NCBI GenBank assembly: GCA_018369015.1
Contig: JAGZDD010000014.1
Coordinates: forward strand, 1-42,660
Length of the DNA stretch: 42,660 nucleotides
DNA from: Clostridiales bacterium
GTDB taxonomy: Bacteria; Bacillota; Clostridia; Lachnospirales; Lachnospiraceae
Direction of reading: 5' to 3'
The notes beneath the pieces are model-generated. The model saw nothing but the letters and a program-made list of their open reading frames with translations, was not told the origin of the DNA and did no database searches. Shown here in pieces: positions 8,330 to 16,147 of this stretch (position 1 is its first letter; each line of letters begins with the position of its first letter). The translations under genes were made by a program, and so were the position numbers.

Positions 8330-9354
8330 TGCCTCAAAAGCATGAAGTTAGGGAGCCAGAGTTTACTCCGGTGACTTATGATCCTAAATATATTTTAATG
8401 GTGAACCAACTGAAAAAATATTTCCCTATCAAAGGGGGGATGGTTTCCAGAGTGGTTGGCCAGGTAAAAGCCGTGGACGGCGTTACCTTTAATTTGGAGC
8501 GGGGAAAAACGATGGGCCTTGTCGGGGAATCCGGCTGTGGAAAGACGACAACCGGGCGGACGATTCTGCGGCTTTCCGGTGAAAAGACAGGGGGCCAGGT
8601 GCTTTTTAACGGCGAGGAAGTTTACGATATGTCCAAGGATAAGCTTCGGGAGCTTCGGACCAAAATGCAGATTATTTTTCAGGATCCATTCTCCAGCCTT
8701 TCACCGAGACTTCCGGTTGGCGAAATTATCGGGGAGGCTGTGCGGGAACACAAGCTTGTTTCCAAGGCAGAATTTGATGATTATATTGACCAGGTTATGG
8801 ATAATTGCGGGCTTCAGCCATTTCATAAGGAGCGCTATCCCCATGAATTTTCCGGCGGACAGCGCCAGCGTATATGTATTGCAAGGGCGCTTGCCTTAAA
8901 TCCTGAGTTTGTCGTGTGCGACGAACCGGTATCGGCGCTGGATGTTTCGATTCAGGCGCAGATTATTAACCTGCTTAGAGAGCTTCAGGAGAAATACAAG
9001 CTGACTTATTTGTTTATTTCCCATGATTTGTCGGTTGTTGAGCATATTTCAGATACTGTGGGCGTTATGTATCTCGGAAATCTTGTGGAATATGGGGCTA
9101 CGGCGGATATTTTTGCCCGGCCGCTCCATCCTTATACAAAGGCGCTGTTTTCTGCGATTCCAATTCCGGATCCAAAGGCAAAAATGAACCGTATTGTTTT
9201 AAAAGGTTCCATTCCTTCGCCGGCGAACCCGCCGACAGGCTGCAAATTCCACACCCGCTGTGAGCATTGCATGGAGCGGTGCAAAACAGAGGTGCCTGTG
9301 CAAAAGGAAATTGAACCGGGCCATTTTGTGGTTTGCCATCTTTATGATAAATAA
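8329..9354 (+). CDS. oppF: Peptide ABC transporter ATPase, OppF type
   Basis: 341 residues. I chose ATG 8329, which overlaps the oppD TGA by one base (TGATG) and lies 7 nt after the AAAGGAGGAG site; a GTG at 8326 is too close to that site. Walker A GESGCGKT is at 66-73, the signature FSGGQRQR near 180, Walker B VVCDEP near 202-207, and a C-terminal Cys segment (CKFHTRCEHCMERC) is present. It pairs with OppD as the second ATPase of the importer. Last gene of the operon. Confidence 0.96.
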   Translation: MPQKHEVREPEFTPVTYDPKYILMVNQLKKYFPIKGGMVSRVVGQVKAVDGVTFNLERGKTMGLVGESGCGKTTTGRTILRLSGEKTGGQVLFNGEEVYDMSKDKLRELRTKMQIIFQDPFSSLSPRLPVGEIIGEAVREHKLVSKAEFDDYIDQVMDNCGLQPFHKERYPHEFSGGQRQRICIARALALNPEFVVCDEPVSALDVSIQAQIINLLRELQEKYKLTYLFISHDLSVVEHISDTVGVMYLGNLVEYGATADIFARPLHPYTKALFSAIPIPDPKAKMNRIVLKGSIPSPANPPTGCKFHTRCEHCMERCKTEVPVQKEIEPGHFVVCHLYDK

Positions 9355-9388
9355 GACAACCGTTTCGATTGTTGGGCTGTTCCTGAAT

Positions 9389-9420
9389 AGTAACGGTTTT
9401 GATGGCTGAACCGTTACTTT
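9389..9420 (+). terminator. Hairpin after oppF, member of the GTAAC repeat family
   Basis: AGTAACGGTT at 9389-9398 pairs perfectly with AACCGTTACT at 9409-9418, followed by TTAAATT. It is placed to end the opp operon, but the arms also carry the recurrent GTAACSGTT word, so it may be a repeat used as a terminator. Confidence 0.55.
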
Positions 9421-9437
9421 AAATTAGAGGTGAATGA

Positions 9438-9638
9438 ATGCTTAATAATAACGATAATGACTTGTGGCGGGTTCCGGAACCGGATGAGGATAAAGATGAG
9501 CAATATAGCCCGCCGGAGTTTACAAGGCAGCAGCGGCGCTGGGCTGCCCTTGGCGCCCTTAAGGGCGCCCTGCTTATCGGCGCCTGCTATCTTGTCGGTC
9601 TTGGAATTATTATCGGACTTATGGTTTTGTTTTGGTAA
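9438..9638 (+). CDS. Small single-TM protein
   Basis: 66 residues with GAGGTG at 9426-9431, about 6 nt before the ATG. The first 40 residues are rich in Asp, Glu, Asn, Pro and Gln. The last 27 form one hydrophobic helix (KGALLIGACYLVGLGIIIGL). An overlapping 100-codon frame starting at 9430 has poorer composition and no membrane logic. It is likely a tail-anchored membrane protein of unknown role. Confidence 0.6.
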   Translation: MLNNNDNDLWRVPEPDEDKDEQYSPPEFTRQQRRWAALGALKGALLIGACYLVGLGIIIGLMVLFW

Positions 9639-9747
9639 ACGGGCAAGAGCGCTAAAAGCGCGGAGCAGTCTGCCGTCATGTGCAGCAAAGCCGCGCGAAG
9701 CGCAGTATGTCCGTTTTCTGCAATTGGACTAAAGAGGAGAAAGTGAA

Positions 9748-10320
9748 ATGACACATCAGGACCATATAAGGTTTTTAAGAAGAGCGATTGAGGTATCAAA
9801 AAATTCCAGAGCCCATGGCAACACGCCCTTTGGGGCAATTCTTGTAGATGGGGATGGTAATGTGCTTATGGAACAGGAAAATATTGAAATCACTGAAAAA
9901 GTTTGCACAGGCCATGCGGAGGCGACGCTTGCGGCCAGGGCTTCCCATAAATATTCCAGAGAATTTTTGTGGAACTGTACGTTATATACAACAGCAGAGC
10001 CCTGTGCGATGTGTGCCGGAGCCATTTATTGGGGAAATATTGGCCATGTAGTTTATGGAATGACCGAGCGCCAGCTTTTAGCCCTGACAGGCAGCAATGA
10101 GCAAAATCCCACCTTTGACCTGCCCTGCCGTGAAGTATTTGCCAAGGGCCAGAAGGCGATTGAGGTTGCCGGGCCATTTGACGAGGTGGCCCAGGAGGCG
10201 GCAAAGGTTCACGAGGGATATTGGGATGTAACAGTTCAGCCAGGTCAGCGCACCTGCTGCGCTGACCGTCAGAAAGTGAAACAGGAGTGCAAAAATCCCA
10301 TCGCCGCAGGCGATTTTTAA
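9748..10320 (+). CDS. Nucleoside/guanine deaminase family protein with repeat-derived tail
   Basis: 190 residues. It has the zinc deaminase motifs HAE at 56-58 and PCxxC with Cys86 and Cys89 (AEPCAMCAGAIYWGNI), which resemble GuaD-type purine or cytosine deaminases more than TadA. The ribosome site AGAGGAGAAAG lies upstream of the ATG. The catalytic domain ends near residue 160 (HEGYWD), where family members normally stop. Residues 161-184 are encoded exactly by a 72-nt dispersed repeat (10228-10299) with a second copy at 32726-32797, so the tail is probably acquired. Its substrate cannot be fixed from sequence. Confidence 0.88.
   Translation: MTHQDHIRFLRRAIEVSKNSRAHGNTPFGAILVDGDGNVLMEQENIEITEKVCTGHAEATLAARASHKYSREFLWNCTLYTTAEPCAMCAGAIYWGNIGHVVYGMTERQLLALTGSNEQNPTFDLPCREVFAKGQKAIEVAGPFDEVAQEAAKVHEGYWDVTVQPGQRTCCADRQKVKQECKNPIAAGDF
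10228..10299 (+). repeat. 72-nt dispersed repeat, copy 1 (inside the deaminase gene)
   Basis: It begins GTAACAGTTCAGCCAG and matches the reverse complement of 32726-32797 at 67 of 72 positions. It is read in frame as deaminase residues 161-184. A short hairpin ATCGCC/GGCGAT (10300-10314) with TTTT follows and contains the stop region, so the element may also end transcription. Confidence 0.9.
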
Positions 10321-10331
10321 TGGATTTTTGC

Positions 10332-10364
10332 ATATAACAGTTCAGCTATGCTGAACTGTTATAT
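10332..10364. repeat. Perfect 15-bp stem palindrome of the GTTCAGC family
   Basis: ATATAACAGTTCAGC at 10332-10346 pairs perfectly with 10350-10364 around a TAT loop. The same AACAGTTCAGC core occurs at 34890-34900, and with a changed loop at 24805-24833. Confidence 0.85.
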
Positions 10365-10392
10365 TGGGATTAAAAATGAAGAAATTTTATCC

Positions 10393-10421
10393 TTGACAAA
10401 TGCCCAAAACAGGAATAGAAT
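10393..10421 (+). promoter_or_regulatory. Promoter of tRNA-Asn
   Basis: TTGACA at 10393-10398 and TAGAAT at 10416-10421 are separated by 17 nt. The predicted start is a few bases before the tRNA 5' end. Confidence 0.8.
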
Positions 10422-10431
10422 AAACACATAT

Positions 10432-10504
10432 TCCTCCTTAGCTCAGTCGGTAGAGCATTCGGCTGTTAACCGAAGTGTCGCTGGTTCGAGCCCGGCAGGG
10501 GGAG
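10432..10504 (+). tRNA. tRNA-Asn (anticodon GTT)
   Basis: A 73-nt cloverleaf: 7-bp acceptor stem TCCTCCT/AGGGGGA with one T-G wobble, D arm GCTCAGTCGGTAGAGC, anticodon loop CTGTTAA with GTT at 10465-10467, T arm GCTGG-TTCGAGC-CCGGC and discriminator G. The CCA end is not encoded. It is a single-gene unit with its own promoter and terminator. Confidence 0.97.
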
Positions 10505-10512
10505 TGTGGAAG

Positions 10513-10542
10513 AAAGCTGTCACGAAAGTGGCAGCTTTTTTT
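10513..10542 (+). terminator. Terminator of tRNA-Asn
   Basis: AAAGCTGTCAC at 10513-10523 pairs with GTGGCAGCTTT at 10528-10538 (loop GAAA), with T continuing to 10542. It overlaps the start of the next palindromic element. Confidence 0.9.
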
Positions 10543-10666
10543 ATTTCATAGGAAATTGCTTTCCTATGAAATAAAAACGCTCCGCTTTGGATCGCACTGC
10601 GGCGGAATGGAAAATGTCGCTTGCGCGACCCGCCGCAGGCGGAGAATCCTGCAAAGCAGGATTCTT
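10540..10666. repeat. Modular palindromic element, copy 1
   Basis: The order of modules is: a 16-bp perfect stem (10540-10555 with 10560-10575, loop TTGC), then AACGCTCCGCTTTGGAT, short GC hairpins, and the 31-nt block 10636-10666 containing AGAATCCTG/CAGGATTCT. The first two modules recur at 21320-21380, and the last block recurs at 24773-24803 with one difference. The rest of the 10505-10897 gap (10667-10890) is AT-rich with no convincing gene; a TATAAT at 10835-10840 may serve the next gene. Confidence 0.8.
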
Positions 10667-10897
10667 CATTGCATGCAAGCTCGTCCTGCCTCATAGCCGC
10701 TGTCCGGGGCTTTCAATAAAAAAGCATTGCAAGGATTCTCAAGCTATACATAAGATGAACGGTCACTTCTTATTTATAGATTTTATTTATAAAATGATAT
10801 ATTCTTACTATTATACATAGAACGCAAATGAATATATAATAAGATTATAAAAAACAGGCGCCGTTTTTTCTATAATGTGTAAAGGAAGGGGTTGCTT

Positions 10898-11740
10898 ATG
10901 GCTACAATCGAAGAATTACAGGAACAGATCATTTCGATGAAAAAACAAATGGCAGAGGAAAAAGTACAGCTTTTGGCTGAGCTTGCTAAAGAGAAAGCAC
11001 AGGTACAGCGGCTTAAGGATGTGGAGGAGATACAGAAGGTCATTCATTCCTATGAATATCTTCATTATCCCATTTTATTTCCTGAAAAGATTAAGCTTTT
11101 TGCTTTAGATATGCCGGATGTGAGCATGGATGTAGGGGATTCCGGGGTCTTTGTCGGCCGGGAAGGAATTGAAACCGTATTTTTAAAAATTCTTGGCTCC
11201 GCCCGTTTTGCTAAAGGCGCATTTTTCATGCACTGTGTTACTACACCTTATATTGAGGTAGCAGGAGATGGGAAGACTGCCAGGGGCGTATTTATGTCGC
11301 CGGGGCTTGAAACATATTATGAGGATCACAGCCATGTGCCTTTGGAGTGTTATAAGGAGGGGCAGGCAAGGATGGCTGCTTATTGGTGCTGGGGCAAATA
11401 CAGTGCTGATTTTATTAAAATTGATGGAGAATGGAAAATATGGCATTTGAAATGGTGGCGTGATCTGCGGTGTGATTATTATAAAAGCTGGGTCGATGAT
11501 AAAGGCGCAGTATCGGAGTCCGCAAGCTACCAAAATCGTAAAGATAATCAGGCGGACTTGCCTTTCCATGAGCCGATGAAATTCCATCAGCCGTATAAAG
11601 CGTCAGAGCGCAAGGTTCCGCTTCCTGTACGGCCTAAGCCTTATGATACCTGGGATGATAAGGATATAAACTGGCCTTTTGAAGGCTACGAGGAACTCAT
11701 TGGAAAGACAGTTTACGATATAGAGGACCGCGTCTGGTAA
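10898..11740 (+). CDS. NTF2-like (SnoaL-type) protein with N-terminal coiled coil
   Basis: 280 residues. ATG 10898 is preferred because AAAGGAAGGGG ends 6 nt upstream; an in-frame TTG at 10892 touches that site. Residues 3-42 form a Glu/Lys/Gln coiled coil. Residues 43-190 look like an NTF2-like cone fold, with the typical DGEWKIWHLKWW strand near the end. The C-terminal 90 residues are Pro- and Trp-rich and not assigned. NTF2-like proteins are small-molecule dehydratases, isomerases or binding proteins. A carrier gene follows 33 nt later, so the pair may import and process one substrate. The function is unknown. Confidence 0.8.
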   Translation: MATIEELQEQIISMKKQMAEEKVQLLAELAKEKAQVQRLKDVEEIQKVIHSYEYLHYPILFPEKIKLFALDMPDVSMDVGDSGVFVGREGIETVFLKILGSARFAKGAFFMHCVTTPYIEVAGDGKTARGVFMSPGLETYYEDHSHVPLECYKEGQARMAAYWCWGKYSADFIKIDGEWKIWHLKWWRDLRCDYYKSWVDDKGAVSESASYQNRKDNQADLPFHEPMKFHQPYKASERKVPLPVRPKPYDTWDDKDINWPFEGYEELIGKTVYDIEDRVW

Positions 11741-11773
11741 GCCTTGCAGCCGCGCCCTGTAAAAGGAGAAGTT

Positions 11774-13072
11774 ATGAGCGGATTAACTGTATGTATTATA
11801 ACAATTGTTGCCCTTGTGGTATGTATTGTTATTGGTCAAAAAATTAAGTGTAACATTGGGGTTTTGGCACTTGTCGCCGCAAGTGTGCTTGGGATTTGGG
11901 TATTTGGAATGAAGGCGTCGCAGATTTATGGCTTCTGGCCGATCAGCGTTGTCCTTCAGATGTTAATCGTCACTTATTTTTATGGCTTTGCGGTAGAAAC
12001 CGGAACGGCCAAATATATGGCGGATTGGGCTGTTTATTCCGCAAGGAAATGCCCGGCGTTGCTGCCCATTGTGTTTTTCATCATGGATTTTGCCATGATG
12101 GCTATTGGCATTAATCCTGGTGCTGTCACAGTTTTTTTAGTTCCGGTATTTGTGGAGATTTGTTATTTGTCCGGTGTATCGGAAATGATTGTTTTCGCGG
12201 GCCATTGCCTTGCCCTGGGGGCTGGGTGTTCTTCGCCTATAGGCTCCATTGGGATTATTGCCAAAGGGCTTTTTGAAATGTTTGGTTATGAGGGGCAGGG
12301 AGCTGTGCTGGAACCGCGGATATGGCTGAACTTTGTGATTGTCGGTTTTATTTGCTTTATCGCCGTTTACTTTATATTTGGCGGCTACAAGGTGAAAGTA
12401 GACAGCCAGACAAAGCGTCCGTCACCAGCAACTTCGGAAATTAAAAAGAATTTTGGCCTTATTATTTTCTGTGTGCTTTTATTTGTGGTTCCTATGCTTT
12501 TAAGCCGTTTATTGCCAGGCGTAGCATTTTTAAATTCTTTAAGCCAGGGAATGGATGTCCTTTTTGTATATGCGCTTGGGATTATACTGGCCGTTTTGAT
12601 GAAGCTTGGTGATGAAAGGAAAATACTTAAAGAACAGGTTCCATGGAATACGATTGTTCTTGTGGGCGGCTGTGCGACATTGATTGCCGTATGTAGTTCC
12701 ATGGGTATGGGCGATTATTTAGCCGGGCTGATCGGAAAGATTTCAAATACAGCGCTTATTTCACCGATACTTACGGTGGTAGCCGGAGCAGTATCTTTGG
12801 TATCGGATTCCACGGCAGTGGTATTTCCCCTGTTTTTCCCGGCTGTTTCAGGAATATCCGCAGCAACAGAGCTTGCCGCCACAAAGCTGTTTTCGTGTAT
12901 TATGATCGGCGCGATTTTGTCTGGCGTGGCTCCGATTTCTTCCGGCGGTTCTATGCTTATGTCCTTTGTCAAAAAGGAGCGGAGAAATAAAATATTTTTA
13001 CAGCTTTGGGTTTATGCTATTTGCCTGCTGATCGTTTTGGGCTTCCTTTCGGCCACGCCTCTGGTCGGATAA
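11774..13072 (+). CDS. MatC/SLC13-like carboxylate carrier
   Basis: 432 residues from ATG 11774, with AAAAGGAG 5 nt upstream. It is highly hydrophobic with about 11-12 membrane segments. The N-terminal half resembles the MatC dicarboxylate-carrier domain of the ion-transporter superfamily, with GxNPGAVTVFLVPVF near residue 110. The second half has the matching SDSTAVVFPLFFPAV segment near 350 and SSGGSML near 390, consistent with an inverted-repeat carrier. The likely substrate is an organic anion, by family inference only. It is co-directional with the NTF2-like gene and convergent with the LysR gene. Confidence 0.8.
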   Translation: MSGLTVCIITIVALVVCIVIGQKIKCNIGVLALVAASVLGIWVFGMKASQIYGFWPISVVLQMLIVTYFYGFAVETGTAKYMADWAVYSARKCPALLPIVFFIMDFAMMAIGINPGAVTVFLVPVFVEICYLSGVSEMIVFAGHCLALGAGCSSPIGSIGIIAKGLFEMFGYEGQGAVLEPRIWLNFVIVGFICFIAVYFIFGGYKVKVDSQTKRPSPATSEIKKNFGLIIFCVLLFVVPMLLSRLLPGVAFLNSLSQGMDVLFVYALGIILAVLMKLGDERKILKEQVPWNTIVLVGGCATLIAVCSSMGMGDYLAGLIGKISNTALISPILTVVAGAVSLVSDSTAVVFPLFFPAVSGISAATELAATKLFSCIMIGAILSGVAPISSGGSMLMSFVKKERRNKIFLQLWVYAICLLIVLGFLSATPLVG

Positions 13073-13077
13073 ATCGC

Positions 13078-13101
13078 AGCCGTTCAGGTGTCTGAACGGC
13101 T
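13078..13101. repeat. Hairpin overlapping the 3' end of the LysR gene
   Basis: AGCCGTTCAG at 13078-13087 and CTGAACGGCT at 13092-13101 form a perfect 10-bp stem with loop GTGT. It lies in the 11-bp gap and covers the last codons of the convergent LysR gene. It carries the CCGTTCAG word of the dispersed palindromes. It lacks T runs, so termination is uncertain. Confidence 0.6.
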
Positions 13102-14031
13102 ACGATCCATCCGCCGGTTTTTATACTGACGGATTTGATAACGGTCATTATCCGCTTTGAGAAATTCAATGAACGTTTGTATGGCCGGATTTTTATTAGC
13201 CCTGTTCCATACAAGGTCTGTTTCAAGACATGGAAAATCACAATTCAGAGGAATAAAATGGGCCATTCTTCCGTATATATTTTCCGACTGATGAGATAAT
13301 ATCCCAACTCCGAGGCCGGCGCTGATTTGAAGGATCAGGGTGTCCAAAGAATCAACGCCGGAAATCCCTCCGGTAAATTCAATATGTTTTCTGCTAAAAT
13401 AGTCCATAATATAATTAAACGGAAGATGGAGGGAAGAGGTTTTTACAGCGATAAAGTGCTCATCCTTTAAGTCTTCAAAGCAGGCATAGCCTTTTTGGAC
13501 AAGGGGATGGTAATTGCTGACAACAGCGTCCAGATAGTCATAATAAAAGGGCAAATATTCTACATAGTCCGATTCCTGTAAAACTTCCATATTGAGCTGA
13601 AAGGCAAAGTCAGCGGTATTCGACAAAAGAAGCTGGCGGGCCATAGCTGCGCTGCACCACTGGAGGTTGAAATCAATATCCGGGTACTGAAGGCGGAAAC
13701 GGTGAAGAAATGGGGTAAAACGGCCATATTCAACGCCAGTGCAGGCAATATGGAGGTGCTGCTTGGGATGGGCGTTTATTTTTTGTATCTTTTTTTGGAG
13801 ATCATCGATGATATTAAGAATCATCGGTGCTTCGTTATAGAGGGCAATGCCTACAGGCGTAAGTTCTACGCTGCGGTTTGTCCGGATTAAAAGCTTAGCG
13901 TTAAGCTCAGATTCAAAATCAGAAATCTTTTTACTTAGAGCGGGCTGGCTAATAAAAAGTTCTTCGGAAGCCTTTGTAAAGCTGCGGTATTTTGCCACAC
14001 ATACAAAGGCTTTGAGTTTATTTATGTCCAT
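13084..14031 (-). CDS. LysR-family transcriptional regulator
   Basis: 315 residues. The winged helix-turn-helix is at residues 1-60 (MDINKLKAFVCVAKYRSFTK, then ISQPALSKKISDFE), and the substrate-binding periplasmic-protein-like domain follows from about 92. The ribosome site CGGAGGACC is upstream of the ATG. LysR proteins usually sense a pathway metabolite and regulate a neighbouring operon; candidates are the NTF2/MatC pair or the UGSC-like gene. The C-terminal residues RSRSDT are encoded by the hairpin at 13078-13101, suggesting the tail changed when that repeat arrived. Confidence 0.93.
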   Translation of the reverse strand: MDINKLKAFVCVAKYRSFTKASEELFISQPALSKKISDFESELNAKLLIRTNRSVELTPVGIALYNEAPMILNIIDDLQKKIQKINAHPKQHLHIACTGVEYGRFTPFLHRFRLQYPDIDFNLQWCSAAMARQLLLSNTADFAFQLNMEVLQESDYVEYLPFYYDYLDAVVSNYHPLVQKGYACFEDLKDEHFIAVKTSSLHLPFNYIMDYFSRKHIEFTGGISGVDSLDTLILQISAGLGVGILSHQSENIYGRMAHFIPLNCDFPCLETDLVWNRANKNPAIQTFIEFLKADNDRYQIRQYKNRRMDRSRSDT

Positions 14032-14140
14032 AAAAGGTCCTCCGGAAAGTTATAGTACCTATTTAATTATACGCTGCTACAAATGATATAAAAATGCATA
14101 CTATAAGTATAGCATTTGCATAGTTATGTGTAAAGAATAT

Positions 14141-14235
14141 GTAACAGCTCGTTACTATTCACAGTCAGCCGCAAACACTCGCTGTTTGCGGCGTAAGAAC
14201 ATGATACAGGTGTGAGCAGGCTCTTTTTGCGAAGC
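14141..14235 (-). repeat. Palindromic intergenic element, pseudoknot-like family, copy C
   Basis: Read on the minus strand it starts GCTTCGC and ends GTGAATAGTAACGAGC plus TGTTAC, matching 36314-36409 along its length. Its stem is GCCGCAAACA (14168-14177) with TGTTTGCGGC (14183-14192). The stem sequence differs entirely from the copies at 24690 and 36303, yet it is still fully paired. Confidence 0.75.
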
Positions 14236-14259
14236 AAAAACTCTAAATGAGCCTGCGAA

Positions 14260-14292
14260 GTTACTATTCTCGGCGAAGCCGTGAATAGTAAC
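14260..14292. repeat. GTTACTATTC hairpin
   Basis: GTTACTATTC at 14260-14269 and GAATAGTAAC at 14283-14292 pair perfectly. An inner CGGC-GAA-GCCG stem is separated from them by one T-T mismatch. The same word ends the elements at 4233, 14141 and 36303. Between 14032 and 14448 I see only these repeats, the LysR promoter zone and the hairpin at 14358. Confidence 0.8.
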
Positions 14293-14357
14293 AACAGCTC
14301 AGATGGCTGAAACGTTATCTTGGTCAAATGGCAGTATACAATAATGGATATGGGAAG

Positions 14358-14395
14358 GCCCCCGGACGCTTTTAGCTATAAAAGTGTCCGGGGGC
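14358..14395. terminator. Long hairpin downstream of the UGSC-like gene
   Basis: A 16-bp stem (14358-14373 with 14380-14395, one G-T wobble) is built on CCCCCGGAC/GTCCGGGGG. On the minus strand it lies 54 nt past the stop of the UGSC-like gene. The T run is poor on that strand and short (TTT) on the plus strand. It could be a weak bidirectional terminator. Confidence 0.6.
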
Positions 14396-14448
14396 TTTAT
14401 GGTTATTGTACAGCCGGATATGGAAGGCTGTATTGGTCGGAAAAGGCT

Positions 14449-16134
14449 TTAATAAGGAAGGTAATCAGGCGTTATATCCCTGTATTTTGCAAGAAGCTCA
14501 TCCCAGCGTTTTGGTAGCTCAATCTTGACACAGGCAGGGCCTCCATGTTCGCCGCCTCCGGCAAAATTAATACAGGTGGCGTCATAATTGCTTCCGGCAA
14601 CAACGATCATCATGTGCTTGGTTGACCAGAATTTCCGGGCGCTTTCATTGTGGTTAAAAGGAAGCCGGACATTGTCCGGGAGATGGTTATTATCAATCAT
14701 CCAGCGATAATTAATATCTGTAGCAGGCTGGCGGCAATATTCGCATACATAATCAAGTACCTCTGACTGGGATTTAAAGCCTTCTTTGGCAAGCGCCCTG
14801 GCAAAGCCCGGCGACATAACATAACAGCAGCCCCGATCCCAGCCCTGATAGTGAATATAAAACATTGTGTCAAAACAGGACTTACCATCGCGTCCATGTC
14901 CTTCAGTGCGCTCCTGCGGCCAGAACATTGTCACTGCCGAATCCTTTTCGTCAATGCCATAGCGTACATGAAGCGGCGGCCAGGGGCTCATGTCCATATT
15001 ATCGCCGATACATACGCCCTGGCGGGCCTCGTGGCCCGGCTCGCACATATCTTCAAGGCCTGGCCGTACCCCGGAAATGTTCATAATAATATAGCTGTAT
15101 GCCCGGGCAATGGCGGCGGACGCTTTGGAGTAAGAGCTTAGGGCGGCGCCATTCATGGAAATGCCAAGATCCGCGGCGACCCTGCCGCTTACGGTAATCA
15201 GTGGGAACCAGCTTGCTACGGAGCATGTCCAGCCTTCAAGGTGGATATTTGGGCGGACAATGGCTTTGACTGCGGCGATAAGTACAGGGAGATAGGTGGG
15301 AAGGCATCCGGCCATGACCGCGTTGATGGCAATTTTTTCGACGGTGGCATTGCCCATCATGGGGGGAAGCTTGGCAACAACATAATCCCTGGGAAGATCA
15401 GTACCCTGGAGCATTTCTGAAACAGCTTCCTCGGTGGGAGGAATGACAGGCAGTCCGGTTGTAAAGCCTCTGCGGTAAAAATAGTCGCTGATTTTGTCCG
15501 GGCTTCCCGTATATTCTATGGGTTCGGCTGCGGCGTTATCTTTGATGTAAGGCTGCTGTTCCTCATAGGTCAGAGGCATTGTAAGTCCGTCAATGACCTG
15601 TTCACATACCCGGTTAAGTTCAGGATAGATAACATGATCGATAAGCTCCTGATCGAGACGGGGGGCCCAGCTTAAGTCCGGGATTTTTGTTGTTACAAAA
15701 CGGAGCTTATGGACAAGCCTTGAAGCGGCAGCCTTTTGACCAACAGGGAGCAGATCTTCCTTGGTCAGCATAACTGTGGGAATCCCGCGCCTTTCAACAT
15801 AAGCACAGTTGTAGGCATGGAACATACAGCAGGAACCCGCATCTCCATAAGCTCCGATGACTGCATCGACATTGGAGAGCCATTCATTAAATAATGGAAG
15901 AAACTGTTCATCCTTATAAACTTCCGAAGTATCCTTTTTATACTGGAGCGCTTTAAAATGAATATCAGGATATTTTTTAGAAAGAATATCCGACAAAACT
16001 TGGAGCATTAAAGGTGAATGGCCTTTAAAATGTGAAAAAAGGCCGATGGTTTTTCCCGCAAGTGTATCAAGCCTTGGGGAAAGCGGTTTGGAATTGGAGG
16101 CGTCGACAAACGCCCATGGACTATAAAGCTTCAT
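14449..16134 (-). CDS. UGSC-like domain protein with the Sec/Cys position replaced by Ala
   Basis: 561 residues from the ATG at 16134, chosen for the AGGAGGG site 6 nt upstream. The N-terminal 190 residues follow the UGSC (seleno)protein pattern: GDAGSC at 97-102 where the family has a U/C-G-S-C redox motif, then ERRGIPTVMLT. Here the first redox residue is Ala98, with Cys102 and Cys103 kept. Residues 213-561 form a second conserved-looking region (TTGLPVIPPTEEAV near 225, LPPMMGNATVEK near 257, WFPLITVSGRV near 312) that I cannot assign. The gene is divergent from the NhaC gene. It is probably an enzyme or binding protein; the reaction is unknown. Confidence 0.72.
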   Translation of the reverse strand: MKLYSPWAFVDASNSKPLSPRLDTLAGKTIGLFSHFKGHSPLMLQVLSDILSKKYPDIHFKALQYKKDTSEVYKDEQFLPLFNEWLSNVDAVIGAYGDAGSCCMFHAYNCAYVERRGIPTVMLTKEDLLPVGQKAAASRLVHKLRFVTTKIPDLSWAPRLDQELIDHVIYPELNRVCEQVIDGLTMPLTYEEQQPYIKDNAAAEPIEYTGSPDKISDYFYRRGFTTGLPVIPPTEEAVSEMLQGTDLPRDYVVAKLPPMMGNATVEKIAINAVMAGCLPTYLPVLIAAVKAIVRPNIHLEGWTCSVASWFPLITVSGRVAADLGISMNGAALSSYSKASAAIARAYSYIIMNISGVRPGLEDMCEPGHEARQGVCIGDNMDMSPWPPLHVRYGIDEKDSAVTMFWPQERTEGHGRDGKSCFDTMFYIHYQGWDRGCCYVMSPGFARALAKEGFKSQSEVLDYVCEYCRQPATDINYRWMIDNNHLPDNVRLPFNHNESARKFWSTKHMMIVVAGSNYDATCINFAGGGEHGGPACVKIELPKRWDELLAKYRDITPDYLPY

Positions 16135-16147
16135 AATAAACCCTCCT

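Noticed and set aside
9430..9732. 100-codon frame overlapping the small TM protein
   Set aside because: The 9438 start fits the ribosome site better and gives a coherent membrane helix; the longer frame has mixed composition.
9748..10320. TadA, the tRNA adenosine deaminase, as a partner for tRNA-Leu(AAG)
   Set aside because: The AEPCAMCAGAIYWGNI motif fits GuaD-type deaminases rather than TadA.
10348..10694. Open frames on both strands across tRNA-Asn
   Set aside because: They run through the tRNA, its terminator and the palindromic repeat.
10835..10876. Firm promoter for the NTF2-like gene
   Set aside because: TATAAT boxes at 10835 and 10871 lack a good -35 at the right distance.
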